The position numbers were made by a program, and so were the translations under genes. A stretch of DNA of 64,000 nt from Sulfurimonas sp. HSL3-1 (lineage in GTDB: Bacteria; Campylobacterota; Campylobacteria; Campylobacterales; Sulfurimonadaceae), in assembly GCF_039645995.1 (NCBI RefSeq), contig NZ_CP147920.1, forward strand, positions 186,001-250,000, read 5' to 3'. Below the pieces are notes generated by a model. The model made no database searches, was not told the DNA's origin, and saw nothing but the letters and a program-made list of their open reading frames with translations. Below, in pieces: positions 17,801 to 27,547 of the stretch (position 1 is the first letter of the stretch; every line of letters starts with the position of its first letter).

Positions 17801-18322
17801 TCAGCTGCCTTTCTTCTCTTTTTGAATCCGCTTGTACTCTTTCTCGAATTTCTTGCGGCGGGTGTAGGAGAGCTTTTCAATAAAGAGCTTGCCGGCGAGG
17901 TGATCCATCTCATGCTGGACGGCGACGCTGAGCAGGCCGTCGGCTTCGAGGACCTGCTCGTTGCCGTGGCGGTCCCGGTAGCTGACGGTGACCGTCTCGA
18001 AGCGTTCGACATCCTCGTAGAAGCCCGGTACGCTGAGACACCCCTCCTGGTAGAAGGTGGTGCCGTCGCTAAGCACGATCTGCGGGTTGATGATCTCCAG
18101 CAGTTCCGACCTCTCCTGTTCGCCCTGCTCGTCGGGAAGGTTGATGATGAGGACCTGGAGGGGTTTGGCCACCTGGATGGCCGCGAGGCCGATCCCGTTG
18201 GAGGCGATCATCGTGTCATACATGTCGTCCAGGAAGGTATGGAGGGCTTCGTCGAAACGCTCAACCGGCTCGGAGAGCTGTTTGAGGCGTTTATCCGGGT
18301 AGGTGACGATCGGAAGCTGCAT
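17801..18322 (-). CDS. def: Peptide deformylase
   Basis: 173 residues with all three deformylase motifs: GIGLAA (NGIGLAAIQV), EGCLSVP (Cys metal ligand) and HEMDH (two His ligands and the catalytic Glu). It removes formyl from new N-terminal methionines, acting at the ribosome. The lysine-rich C-terminal tail is typical for the phylum. It starts 5 bases after clpP, in the tig-clpP-def operon. Confidence 0.97.
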   Translation of the reverse strand: MQLPIVTYPDKRLKQLSEPVERFDEALHTFLDDMYDTMIASNGIGLAAIQVAKPLQVLIINLPDEQGEQERSELLEIINPQIVLSDGTTFYQEGCLSVPGFYEDVERFETVTVSYRDRHGNEQVLEADGLLSVAVQHEMDHLAGKLFIEKLSYTRRKKFEKEYKRIQKEKKGS

Positions 18323-18327
18323 GCGCC

Positions 18328-18918
18328 TTATTTCTTCGCGTTCTTGATGAGGACTTCGTCGATGAGGCCGTAGGCCTTGGCCTCTTCCGCGCTCATGAAG
18401 AAGTCGCGGTCGGTATCTTTCTCGACTTTTTTCAGGCTTTGTCCGGTGTTCTTGGAGAGAATGCCGTTGAGCTCCTTTTTCATGCGCAGGATCTCGTTGG
18501 CCTGGATCTCGATGTCCGTCGCCTGTCCCTGGGCGCCGCCGAGGGGCTGGTGGATCATGATGCGCGCGTGCGGCAGGGCAAAGCGCTTGCCCTGGGCGCC
18601 GGAGCTGAGCAGGAAGGAGCCCATGGAAGCTGCCTGCCCGATACAGATCGTTGCGACGTCGGGACGGATGTAGTTCATCGTATCGAAGATCGCCATACCG
18701 GAGGTGACGACACCGCCGGGGGAGTTGATGTAAAAGTAGATGTCTTTATCCGGATCCTCCGCTTCGAGGAAGAGCATCTGAGCGACGATGGTCGAAGCGA
18801 CGGCGTCATTGACCTCGCCGCTGAGCATGATGATGCGGTCTTTCAGGAGGCGGGAGTAGATGTCGTAAGAGCGTTCGCCCCGCGCACTTTTTTCAATGAC
18901 GTACGGAATATAGCTCAT
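18328..18918 (-). CDS. clpP: ATP-dependent Clp protease proteolytic subunit
   Basis: 196 residues, standard ClpP length. Catalytic Ser is in [11 protein letters not shown], His in MIHQPLGG, and the Asp follows in the [13 protein letters not shown] region. The short N-terminal stretch before [12 protein letters not shown] is the usual pore loop. Works with ClpX or ClpA. It lies 3 bases downstream of tig, so folding and degradation factors are made together. Confidence 0.97.
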   Translation of the reverse strand: MSYIPYVIEKSARGERSYDIYSRLLKDRIIMLSGEVNDAVASTIVAQMLFLEAEDPDKDIYFYINSPGGVVTSGMAIFDTMNYIRPDVATICIGQAASMGSFLLSSGAQGKRFALPHARIMIHQPLGGAQGQATDIEIQANEILRMKKELNGILSKNTGQSLKKVEKDTDRDFFMSAEEAKAYGLIDEVLIKNAKK

Positions 18919-18921
18919 GAT

Positions 18922-20232
18922 TTACTCTTCGGCTGTTGCCATTTTTGCGTTCAGCAGTCCGCTGAGCACTTTGTCTTCAACCATCGCCATCTGGATCGCC
19001 GGCAGGTAGCCGCTCTCTTTGTAGTGGTCGTAGGTCGCCTGCGGGTCCTGACCCGTCTGCATCGCTTCGAAGTAGATCGTCTGCATGACTTCCTGCTCAT
19101 TGACGTTGACGCCTTCGGCTCTGGCGAGGGCATCGACGATGAAGGTCGCCTTGACGGAGCGGGTTGCGTCGTCGCGGAAGGTTTCACGGAGCTCTTTGAC
19201 CTTCTCCTGGTCATCGCGCAGTGCCGTAAGCTCCTCTTCGCTCATTTCGCGCGCTTTGTTGTTCAGCGCCATGTCCATCTCTTGCTCGACGACGAACTCC
19301 GGCAGGTCGAAGTTGTACGCGGCGACGAAGGCCTCGAGGAGCTCCGGCTTGAGCTGTTCGTTGAAGAGTTTGCCGCGCTCTTCGTTCTCGAGTTGCTTCT
19401 GGACCTGCTCTTTGACCATATCCATTGTCGCGTCCTCTTCACCCGGCAGCAGCTGCTTGGCAAGCTTGGCGTCCATGCGGACCTTCTCTTTGGTCTGGAT
19501 CTTGTGCAGTTTTACTTTGAACTGTGCCGGTTTGCCGGCCAGTTTTTCGCTGCCGTAGCTCTCCGGGAAAGTGACGTCGATCATTTTCTCGTCACCCGCT
19601 TTCATACCGATGACCTGATCTTCGAAGCCCGGGATGAACTGGCCGCTTCCGATGTTGAGCGGGAACTCTTCGGCTTTGCCGCCTTCAAACGCTTCACCGT
19701 CGACGAACCCTTCAAAGTCGATGACGGCAGTGTCGCCGTCTTCAACCGCGCGGTCCTCTTCGATGTCAACGAAAGGCGCCTGTGCTTTGGCGATCTCCTG
19801 GATACGGTCGGTGACCGCTTTGGCAGTGATCTTCGGCGCTTTGAAATCGGGAACCTTGGCCTGATAGTCGCCGAGGTCGAACTCGGGGCGCATGGCGACT
19901 TTGATCGTCATCTCGATCGTACCGTCCTCTTTTTTGTCAAACTTGGAGAACTGCGGCTCACCTATCAGGGCATCGGCAGCGATCTTGAGGGCATCCAGAC
20001 CGATGTTGAGGGCTTCGCGGACCGCCTGGCTTTCAGCGTCCTGCATAAGGCGTTCGCCATACTGTTTCTTGACGGCGGATACGGGGACTTTTCCTTTGCG
20101 GAAGCCCGGGATGTTTGCTTGTTTGCTCAGCTCTTTGGCCATGTTGTCGAAGTGCTTGTCCAGGTCGCCGGCGGTGACCGTCGCACTGATTTCGGCATTG
20201 GCTGCGTTGATTTTGTTGGTGCTCATTTCCAT
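18922..20232 (-). CDS. tig: Trigger factor, ribosome-associated chaperone and prolyl isomerase
   Basis: 436 residues. The N-terminal ribosome-binding signature is GFRKGKVP, the FKBP-type domain is centred on the AVEDGDTAVIDFEGFVDGEAFEGG segment, and the rest is the helical C-terminal chaperone domain. The first ATG (20232) has an AAGAGA upstream; a second ATG two codons later is an alternative. First gene of the tig-clpP-def operon; the divergent neighbour is nifS. Confidence 0.96.
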   Translation of the reverse strand: MEMSTNKINAANAEISATVTAGDLDKHFDNMAKELSKQANIPGFRKGKVPVSAVKKQYGERLMQDAESQAVREALNIGLDALKIAADALIGEPQFSKFDKKEDGTIEMTIKVAMRPEFDLGDYQAKVPDFKAPKITAKAVTDRIQEIAKAQAPFVDIEEDRAVEDGDTAVIDFEGFVDGEAFEGGKAEEFPLNIGSGQFIPGFEDQVIGMKAGDEKMIDVTFPESYGSEKLAGKPAQFKVKLHKIQTKEKVRMDAKLAKQLLPGEEDATMDMVKEQVQKQLENEERGKLFNEQLKPELLEAFVAAYNFDLPEFVVEQEMDMALNNKAREMSEEELTALRDDQEKVKELRETFRDDATRSVKATFIVDALARAEGVNVNEQEVMQTIYFEAMQTGQDPQATYDHYKESGYLPAIQMAMVEDKVLSGLLNAKMATAEE

Positions 20233-20432
20233 GGTGATCTCTTACCTTTATCTTCTGTTTCTTCCGGCTCAGCCCATGCGGCAATACGGAGAAAAATTTC
20301 GCAATTCTACCTTAATTACATTAACACGACTCTTAGATTTCGGCGCTAGCAACTTCTTAAGCTTTTTTAAGTATTGAAATTGATTAAGGGAGATCTAACG
20401 ACAGATGATCTAATATCTCACCACGCAAAGAG

Positions 20433-20472
20433 GACAAAATTTGTCTTTTTTAAAATTGTTATCAAAATAACA
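20433..20472 (+). promoter_or_regulatory. Two palindromes upstream of nifS, candidate operators
   Basis: GACAAAATTTGTC (20433-20445) is a perfect 13-base palindrome followed by a T run. TGTTAT (20457-20462) and ATAACA (20467-20472) form a second inverted repeat with a 4-base spacer, ending 19 bases before the nifS ATG. In Helicobacter nifS is iron- and oxygen-responsive, so a Fur- or Rrf2-type regulator is plausible, but neither site is a close match to a consensus I can name. Confidence 0.4.
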
Positions 20473-20482
20473 TGTGAATTGA

Positions 20483-21703
<1,221 letters not shown>

Positions 21704-21711
21704 TCAGAACG

Positions 21712-21742
21712 CTTCCCGGGCAAAGCCCGGCAAGCTACGCTG
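21712..21742 (-). repeat. Partial copy of the dispersed hairpin element (copy 5)
   Basis: On the minus strand a CAGCGTAG linker (21735-21742) is followed by a hairpin CCGGGC-TTT-GCCCGG. The linker and the GGCTTTGC loop region match the copy before coaE (34147-34222). It begins 9 bases after the nifS stop and may also end or protect the nifS mRNA. A further 7-bp hairpin, AAGAAGC/GCTTCTT, lies at 21765-21783. Confidence 0.5.
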
Positions 21743-21789
21743 GCCGCTATGGCACTGAAGCACAAAGAAGCTATCGGCTTCTTCGTAAA

Positions 21790-21864
21790 GCGCCGACGGC
21801 GCGCGGGCTTTCCGCCGAGGAAAACCCAGTGTTAACGTAACCGTCCGGACTTTGTTCGGACGGT
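21790..21864 (+). repeat. Dispersed two-hairpin element, copy 1 (nifS-nifU gap)
   Basis: Parts in order: GCGCC/GGCGC hairpin (21790-21802); hairpin 1 TTTCC-GCCGA-GGAAA (21809-21823); linker CCCAGTGTTAACGTA (21825-21839); hairpin 2, 8 bp ACCGTCCG/CGGACGGT with loop GACTTTGTT (21840-21864). Loops and linker are shared with the copies at 35628 and 37025, while the stems differ but remain paired. It lies 59 bases before the nifU ATG. Confidence 0.7.
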
Positions 21865-21923
21865 GTATAGTAAAGGGATGTGATTCCTTTTAGTTTATTC
21901 CATAAAATCAAAGGAGAGAGATT

Positions 21924-22898
21924 ATGGCAAAGAATGATCTGTTTGGCGCATCCCTGTGGGATGAGTACTCCAACAAGGTAACGACACTGATGAACAACCC
22001 CCAGCACCAGGGGGAAATCACGGAAGAGGAAGCGGCTGCGAACGGTAACAAGCTGATCGTCGCTGACTTCGGCGCGGAGAGCTGCGGCGACGCCGTGCGC
22101 CTCTACTGGGAAGTGAACCCGGAGAACGATGTGATCGAGAACTCCAAGTTCAAAAGCTTCGGCTGCGGGACGGCGATCGCCAGTTCCGACATGATGACGC
22201 AGCTCTGTCTGGGCAAAACGGTCGACGAAGCGGTCAAGATCACGAACATCGACGTCGAAATGGCGCTGCGCGATACGCCGGACGTTCCGGCCGTTCCGCC
22301 GCAAAAGATGCACTGTTCAGTCATGGCCTACGACGTCATCAAGAAAGCGGCAGGTCTCTATAAGGGTGTCGACGCGGAGAGCTTCGAAGAGGAGATCATC
22401 GTCTGCGAATGTGCCCGCGTCAGCCTCTCGACCCTTAAAGAGGTGATCAAGCTCAACGACCTGAGTACGGTCGAGCAGGTCACCGACTATACGAAAGCGG
22501 GCGGCTTCTGTAAGAGCTGTATCAAGCCGGGCGGCCACGAGGCGCGCGAATACTACCTCGTGGACATCCTTGCCGACGTCCGCCGCGAGATGGACGAAGA
22601 AAAGATGAAAGCGGCGGCCGAAGCCGGTATCGGCGGCGACTTCGAAGCGATGACCCTGGTCCAGAAGATCAAGGCAATCGACGCGGTCGTTGACGACAAC
22701 ATCCGCCAGTTCCTCGTCATGGACGGCGGGAATATGGAAGTCATCGACGTCAAGGACGGCGAAGAGTACATTGACGTCTATATTCGCTATCTCGGTGCCT
22801 GCTCCGGTTGTGCGAGCTCCAGCACGGGCACGCTCTATGCTATCGAAGCGGCCCTCAAAGAGAAGCTCTCCGACAAGATCCGCGTTCTGCCGATCTGA
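21924..22898 (+). CDS. nifU: NifU, modular Fe-S cluster scaffold
   Basis: 324 residues in three modules. An IscU-like domain (about 1-140) has Cys in AESCGDAV, FGCGTAIAS and KMHCSVMA. A central BFD-like [2Fe-2S] domain follows with CEC and CKSC (about 171-200). Last is a C-terminal Nfu domain with the CSGC motif in LGACSGCASSSTGTLY. It assembles clusters using sulfur from NifS. A 220-base gap full of hairpins separates it from nifS, with AGGAGAGAG as its own ribosome site, so the two genes may be controlled separately. Confidence 0.95.
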   Translation: MAKNDLFGASLWDEYSNKVTTLMNNPQHQGEITEEEAAANGNKLIVADFGAESCGDAVRLYWEVNPENDVIENSKFKSFGCGTAIASSDMMTQLCLGKTVDEAVKITNIDVEMALRDTPDVPAVPPQKMHCSVMAYDVIKKAAGLYKGVDAESFEEEIIVCECARVSLSTLKEVIKLNDLSTVEQVTDYTKAGGFCKSCIKPGGHEAREYYLVDILADVRREMDEEKMKAAAEAGIGGDFEAMTLVQKIKAIDAVVDDNIRQFLVMDGGNMEVIDVKDGEEYIDVYIRYLGACSGCASSSTGTLYAIEAALKEKLSDKIRVLPI

Positions 22899-23034
22899 CG
22901 ACATGGCGAGGGGCCCGGCCCCTCTTCCTCTCCTATCATTAACGATTTCCCCCCTTTTTTTATCAGCGGCTGTTGCTTAAATGCCGACTTTTTCTGTACA
23001 ATGCCGCCTTTCAAACGTTCACAAGGAGATAATA

Positions 23035-23604
23035 ATGTTCAAAAACATACTGGCACTGATCGGTGCGGTGACACTGGTCGCAGTGATCGGCGGATACGCG
23101 ATGTTCGGCGGGAAAGTCCAGCAGCTTGACGGCGGTGCCCTTCCGGCGTATATGAAGATGTTCGGCAATATCCTGGAAAACGGGGATGCGGCACGGGCCA
23201 TGATGAAAGAGTGGAAGATCAGCGATGAGGTCACGAACGACGATGCGGCGGAACTGATCAAGGCGCTGGCCGAAGAGTACAACATGCGTATCACGGGCGA
23301 CGTCAAAATGTATACAAAAGATGACGCCGCGGCAACTGAAATCAAGCACGCGCGCATCTTCTCGCTCTGCAGCCTTCCGATCGCGAAGGTGTTCCTGAAC
23401 TACTCCCGCTGGTACGGCGGGTTCATGCCGTGCCGCATTATGCTGGTCGAATACGGCAGCGGCGAGCGCTTCCTCGTGGCAATGGACATGACGCTGGCGA
23501 TCCACGGCGGCCACCCGCTCCCGGCCGATATGCTCACGATGGCCCTCTCTGTCAAAAAAGCGATGGAAGAGATCCCGGAGCGTGCCGCCAAAGGCGACTT
23601 CTAA
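23035..23604 (+). CDS. DUF302 protein with N-terminal membrane anchor
   Basis: 189 residues. A single hydrophobic segment (residues 5-22) is followed by a DUF302 domain toward the C-terminus (IFSLCSLPIAKVFLNYSRWYGGFMPCRIMLVEY to HPLPADMLTMA). In this phylum DUF302 proteins often accompany sulfur-oxidation or respiratory genes; no biochemical role is established. The start is ATG 23035 with AAGGAGA upstream, and a TACAAT box sits at 22997-23002. Confidence 0.8.
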   Translation: MFKNILALIGAVTLVAVIGGYAMFGGKVQQLDGGALPAYMKMFGNILENGDAARAMMKEWKISDEVTNDDAAELIKALAEEYNMRITGDVKMYTKDDAAATEIKHARIFSLCSLPIAKVFLNYSRWYGGFMPCRIMLVEYGSGERFLVAMDMTLAIHGGHPLPADMLTMALSVKKAMEEIPERAAKGDF

Positions 23605-23613
23605 CTTCTTCTT

Positions 23614-23649
23614 GTTCGGGCCCTCTTTGGCCTGAACGTCCTCTTTTTT
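23614..23649 (+). terminator. Rho-independent terminator after the DUF302 gene
   Basis: A 9-bp stem GTTCGGGCC (23614-23622) with GGCCTGAAC (23629-23637), one G-T pair, loop CTCTTT, then GTCCTC and a T6 tract ending at 23649. Confidence 0.75.
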
Positions 23650-23662
23650 ACCCCGGATAGTC

Positions 23663-23668
23663 TACAAT
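23663..23668 (+). promoter_or_regulatory. -10 box placed for a leaderless mRNA
   Basis: TACAAT ends 5 bases before the ATG at 23674 and just after a terminator, so this is a new promoter whose transcript should begin at or very near the start codon. Confidence 0.45.
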
Positions 23669-23673
23669 CCGGT

Positions 23674-24120
23674 ATGCATTTTATTTTATACATCCATATT
23701 CTTTCCGCGACGGCATGGATCGGCGGGTCGCTGCTCCTTTTCGCCCTGGGCATCTTGCTGCGCGACAAAGAAGCCCAGCTGCAGACCTATGAGCACCTGG
23801 GGCCCATCTACGGCTGGTTCGAGGTCTTCTGGCTGGTCTCGCTCTGGGTGACGGGGACGCTGCTCTACCTGCACCACGGTTTCCATGAGGTCTTCAAGTA
23901 CGCCTACGATTCGGAACTGTCGCAGATGATGCATCACAAGGTCTACCTGGTCATCGTTTTGACAATGTTAACGTTTGTTCATTTGGCGATCGCCTTCAAA
24001 ACGCACATGATCAGCCGGACGAAATGGCAGCAGTTCCTCTCGCGGGGGAGTTCGCTGGGGATCTTCTTTCTGAACCTGATCATCCTTTGGTATGCGATCG
24101 GCGTGAGGAGCATGCTGTAG
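23674..24120 (+). CDS. Four-helix membrane protein, CopD/DUF2269-like
   Basis: 148 residues with four transmembrane segments. The opening HFILYIHILSATAWIGGSLLLFALG has the His and WIGG pattern of CopD and DUF2269 membrane proteins, in which such histidines can bind heme or metal. Further His residues are in LHHGFH, MMHHK and VHLAIAFKTH. Exact family and function are uncertain. No ribosome site is visible, agreeing with a leaderless transcript. Confidence 0.7.
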   Translation: MHFILYIHILSATAWIGGSLLLFALGILLRDKEAQLQTYEHLGPIYGWFEVFWLVSLWVTGTLLYLHHGFHEVFKYAYDSELSQMMHHKVYLVIVLTMLTFVHLAIAFKTHMISRTKWQQFLSRGSSLGIFFLNLIILWYAIGVRSML

Positions 24121-24163
24121 CGGATGGAAAAGGCTTAGGAACAGTGGATGACAGAGGTATGTG

Positions 24164-24871
24164 ATGGTTTACCGGATTGATCGCGAAGATCTCGGGGATC
24201 TTCGTCTGATGGAGAAGATCTATCGGGACATGGAGCACTATTACTATTGGAGCGACGATTTTTCCGAGGCGATGTACCGTGCGCTGGCCAATGCCGGCTT
24301 TATCAGCGTGTCGCTGGAGCATGGCGGCAGACAGCTCCTGCTGGGAGAGATCCAGCGCTCCTACGCGATCCTGCGTTTTGACGAGATGCATGTCAGCAAG
24401 AAGGTCGCGAAACTGCTGCGGAGGGCGAAATTCCGGTTCGCGTTCAACACGGCATTCGATGACGTCGTCCGCGGGATTCAGGCCTCGCATGAGGAGTGCT
24501 GGATGGTCGGGGAGTATGCGGCGCTGATGCAGCGCCTGAATGCGGATAGCAGCGAGGCTTTCAGGCTCTTTAGCGTGGAACTGTTCGACGAGGAGACGGG
24601 CACCCTCGTTGCCGGCGAGATCGGCTACATCACGGCCAACAACGTCTATACGAGTCTCTCGGGCTTCCATCGTCCCGAGCGACGGTACGGCAGCTGGGGG
24701 ACGCTGCAGCTCGTCCTGCTGGGCCGGCACCTGCAAAAGTCCGGTCTGCGCTTTTGGAATCTGGGGCATCCCTACATGAAGTACAAGAGCGATCTTGGCG
24801 CCGTGGTCGTGCCGCGCCGCACCTTCTTGAAACTCTGGTATCCGCGCAGGTTCGGTTCGCTAGCCCACTAG
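24164..24871 (+). CDS. Divergent leucyl/phenylalanyl-tRNA-protein transferase homologue
   Basis: About 235 residues. From MHVSKKVAKLLRRAKFRF through NTAFDDVVRGI, EECWMVGEYAALMQRLN and SVELFDEETGTLVAGEIGYI to the end segment KSDLGAVVVPRRTFL it follows Aat in order and length. Aat adds Leu or Phe to N-termini with Lys or Arg, marking them for ClpS/ClpAP. The family motif GESMFS reads YTSLSGFH here and the usual D-x-Q after it is changed, so specificity may differ. ATG 24164 is preferred (AGAGG 6 bases before); an in-frame GTG is 3 bases upstream. Confidence 0.65.
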   Translation: MVYRIDREDLGDLRLMEKIYRDMEHYYYWSDDFSEAMYRALANAGFISVSLEHGGRQLLLGEIQRSYAILRFDEMHVSKKVAKLLRRAKFRFAFNTAFDDVVRGIQASHEECWMVGEYAALMQRLNADSSEAFRLFSVELFDEETGTLVAGEIGYITANNVYTSLSGFHRPERRYGSWGTLQLVLLGRHLQKSGLRFWNLGHPYMKYKSDLGAVVVPRRTFLKLWYPRRFGSLAH

Positions 24872-24901
24872 CGGCGAGGTGCTTCCGACGGGCTCCTGCA
24901 G

Positions 24902-26374
24902 TTACAGGTTCTTGTCGAACCAGTTGGCGACTTCGGAGCGGATGGTGTGTCGCAGCTGGATCCCGGCGAGGAAATCGCTGTGCTGTGCCTTGTTGAGCAT
25001 CGTCACAAGGGCGTTGCGGCGCTTGGAGAGGAAGGGGTGGTCGATCTGGTGCGGATCGCCCATGACGACAAGCCGTGTTTCATCGCCCATCCGGGTCCCG
25101 ATGAGCTTCATCGTCGCGTTCGTCATATTCTGCGCCTCGTCGATGATGACGAATTTGCGCGAGATCGTCGTCCCGCGCATGTGGGCGATATCCATCACCT
25201 CGATGTTGTACTTGGCCATGAAGAGCTCCGTCGCGTTTTCGCGCTTGGTGGAGTTCGTATTGCCGGTGAACTCCACCTGCGATTCGATGGAGTGCTTGTT
25301 CTGGTGCTCGATGGTGTAGTTGATGGCGGAGTAGAGCGGGTACATGAAGTAGCCGAGCTTCTCGTGCTCGTCCCCTTTGCGGAAGCCCAGTTCCGCCTGC
25401 GGGTCGGAGGCGGTGACGGTGTTGCGCGCGTAGACGATCCCCTCGACGATCCCCTCTTTTACCATCTCCAGTCCCGCCTGCAGGGCCATCAGGGTTTTGC
25501 CCGAACCGGTAGAGCCGGCAACGACGGTCAGGTGGTTCTGGGGATGGGTGAGGATCGTGTAGTAGAACTTCTGCTCCAGGTTGATGGGGCGGATCAGGGT
25601 CTCGTCGAAATACTCTCCGAAGCGCTTGTCGAAGTCGCACCACTCCAGGTGGCCGTTGTAGGTGACGGCGTAACGCTGCAACCCGGTTTCATAGATCTCG
25701 TTGTGCCCTTCGCTGGTGGCTTCCTGGATAAAGCTGAACTGTTCGAAATTGCGGAAGTCGTTCTGGGGGTCGAGGACGGGTTCCTCATGGTAGGTGACGG
25801 TGTGGGCAAACTCGATGGCATCGGGGCGTTCGACGCTCGCATTTTTAAGGCTCTGCGCCTCGATCCCCTGTACCTCGGCCGCTATCTTGAACGAGATGTC
25901 GTTGGTGACGAGCTTGAGGTGGTAATCCGCGGCGATCTCGGCGATCTTGGCGTCGTTAAAACCCTTCGGCTCGGAGTAGGATTTGGCAATCCGATACTCC
26001 TCGCGGTAGATGATCAGCAGTTCGACGTTCGTATTGCCTTCCGCTTCGGGGTTGAGGTCCGGGGCGAAGGGGAGGGTGAGACGGTAGTAGCAGTCGCTGT
26101 TGTTGGGCGCCGTCTCGCGCGAACGGCGCAGCGGTTCGGGCAGGGCGTCGAAGGTCAGGGTCTGTCCCACCTCGTAATCGGCGAGCCGGAAGAACTCGCG
26201 GGCCCGGAACCCGGCGTCCGAGCGCATGTCGTCTTTTTTGTTATTGAGCTCTGCAAGCACTGTGTTGGTGATGGCGACAAGATTTTTATTGTTCTCGGAA
26301 ATGCGCAGGATGTTGGCCGGATCATCGAGAATGACTGAGGTGTCGAGGAGGTAGCATTTTTGTGTGGGACTCAT
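24902..26374 (-). CDS. PIN-PhoH fusion: RNase domain plus PhoH-type ATPase
   Basis: 490 residues. The N-terminal PIN domain (about 1-150) starts KCYLLDTSVILDDP and keeps acidic residues at the expected places (LAELNNKKDD, then NDAKIAEIA). The C-terminal PhoH ATPase has Walker A AGSTGSGKTLMA and Walker B VIIDEAQNMT, with GDPHQIDHPFL following. This architecture (PhoH2/YlaK) combines RNA unwinding and cleavage and is linked to stress and RNA turnover. It stands alone on the minus strand upstream of the convergent Aat-like gene. Confidence 0.92.
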   Translation of the reverse strand: MSPTQKCYLLDTSVILDDPANILRISENNKNLVAITNTVLAELNNKKDDMRSDAGFRAREFFRLADYEVGQTLTFDALPEPLRRSRETAPNNSDCYYRLTLPFAPDLNPEAEGNTNVELLIIYREEYRIAKSYSEPKGFNDAKIAEIAADYHLKLVTNDISFKIAAEVQGIEAQSLKNASVERPDAIEFAHTVTYHEEPVLDPQNDFRNFEQFSFIQEATSEGHNEIYETGLQRYAVTYNGHLEWCDFDKRFGEYFDETLIRPINLEQKFYYTILTHPQNHLTVVAGSTGSGKTLMALQAGLEMVKEGIVEGIVYARNTVTASDPQAELGFRKGDEHEKLGYFMYPLYSAINYTIEHQNKHSIESQVEFTGNTNSTKRENATELFMAKYNIEVMDIAHMRGTTISRKFVIIDEAQNMTNATMKLIGTRMGDETRLVVMGDPHQIDHPFLSKRRNALVTMLNKAQHSDFLAGIQLRHTIRSEVANWFDKNL

Positions 26375-26470
26375 GGAAAGAGCATCCTTCGGTTATATGA
26401 GTTACATTGATTATAACCCCGGAAAGCTTAATGCGAAAGGATGCGGTGGATGAAGTTTGGGCAGCACGCG

Positions 26471-27547
26471 TTACACGTGGTAATAGCGTGCGACCCCCTC
26501 TATGGTGCGTCCCATATTGAGCAGAAGCATATCGGCGACGACAAGGGCGGCCATCGCTTCGCAGACGACGGAACCGCGGATGGCGACGCAGGGGTCGTGG
26601 CGCCCTTTGAGCGCGAAATCGACATCTTCACCCTCGGTGGTGGTCGTATGCTGCTCCCGGAAAATGGAAGGGGTCGGCTTGAAGTAGACGCTGAGGCGCA
26701 CCGCGTCGCCGTTGCTGATCCCGCCGAGGATGCCGCCGCTGTGGTTGGATTCGAAGCCGCTGTGGCGTATGGGGTCGTTGTTCTCGGAGCCGTGCAGGCG
26801 CGTCCCCAGAAGCCCGTCGCCGATCTCGACGGCCTTGACGGCGTTGATGCCCATCATCGCGTCGGCGAGGACGGCGTCCAGCTTGTAGTAGAGCGGTTCG
26901 CCGAGGCCCACCGGAAGGTTCTCGATACGGACCTGCGCCACCCCGCCGACGGAGTCATGGTCGTTTTTGGCAAGCAGGATCGCGTCTTTTTGCGCCTGTT
27001 CCACGCTGGGATCGAGGGCATAGATCTCGCTGGTGAGGACGTGGTCGAAGTCAAAGCTGCTCGCGGCGATCCCCGCGATCTCGCTGATGCCGCTTTTGAC
27101 GGTAATGCCGACCTCGCGCAGCATCAGTTTGGCAATGGCCCCCGCCGCGACGCGGGCTGCCGTTTCGCGGGCACTGGAACGCCCGCCACCGCGGTAGTCG
27201 CGGATGCCGTACTTGTGCCAGTAGGTGTAGTCGGCGTGGCCGGGGCGGAAGATGTCTTTGATGTTGGAGTAGTCTTTGGATTTCTGGTTGGTGTTATAGA
27301 TCACCATGGCAATCGGCGTGCCGGTGCTTTTGCCTTCGAAGACGCCGCTGAGGATCTCGACGGTGTCCTCCTCTTTGCGGGCCGTGGCGTAGGCGTTCTG
27401 TCCCGGCTTGCGGCGGTCGAGCTCGCGCTGGATGTAGGCCTCGTCGATCGTCAGGCCCGCGGGAACGCCGTCGACGACGCAGCCGATCGCCTTGCCGTGG
27501 GATTCGCCGAAAGTGGTGAAACTGAAGCGGATGCCGAAACGGTTCAT
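26471..27547 (-). CDS. aroC: Chorismate synthase
   Basis: 358 residues. The conserved signatures [32 protein letters not shown] and [19 protein letters not shown] are present, with the FMN-site segment toward the C-terminus ([17 protein letters not shown]). Last step of the shikimate pathway, giving chorismate from EPSP with reduced FMN. Its ATG overlaps the rnc stop (ATGA), last in the LapB-like/rnhA/rnc/aroC operon. Confidence 0.97.
   Translation of the reverse strand: MNRFGIRFSFTTFGESHGKAIGCVVDGVPAGLTIDEAYIQRELDRRKPGQNAYATARKEEDTVEILSGVFEGKSTGTPIAMVIYNTNQKSKDYSNIKDIFRPGHADYTYWHKYGIRDYRGGGRSSARETAARVAAGAIAKLMLREVGITVKSGISEIAGIAASSFDFDHVLTSEIYALDPSVEQAQKDAILLAKNDHDSVGGVAQVRIENLPVGLGEPLYYKLDAVLADAMMGINAVKAVEIGDGLLGTRLHGSENNDPIRHSGFESNHSGGILGGISNGDAVRLSVYFKPTPSIFREQHTTTTEGEDVDFALKGRHDPCVAIRGSVVCEAMAALVVADMLLLNMGRTIEGVARYYHV

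Noticed and set aside
18439-20349. 636-codon open frame on the plus strand
   Set aside because: It runs exactly antisense to clpP and tig, which have clear family motifs and ribosome sites. The long frame reflects high GC and codon bias.
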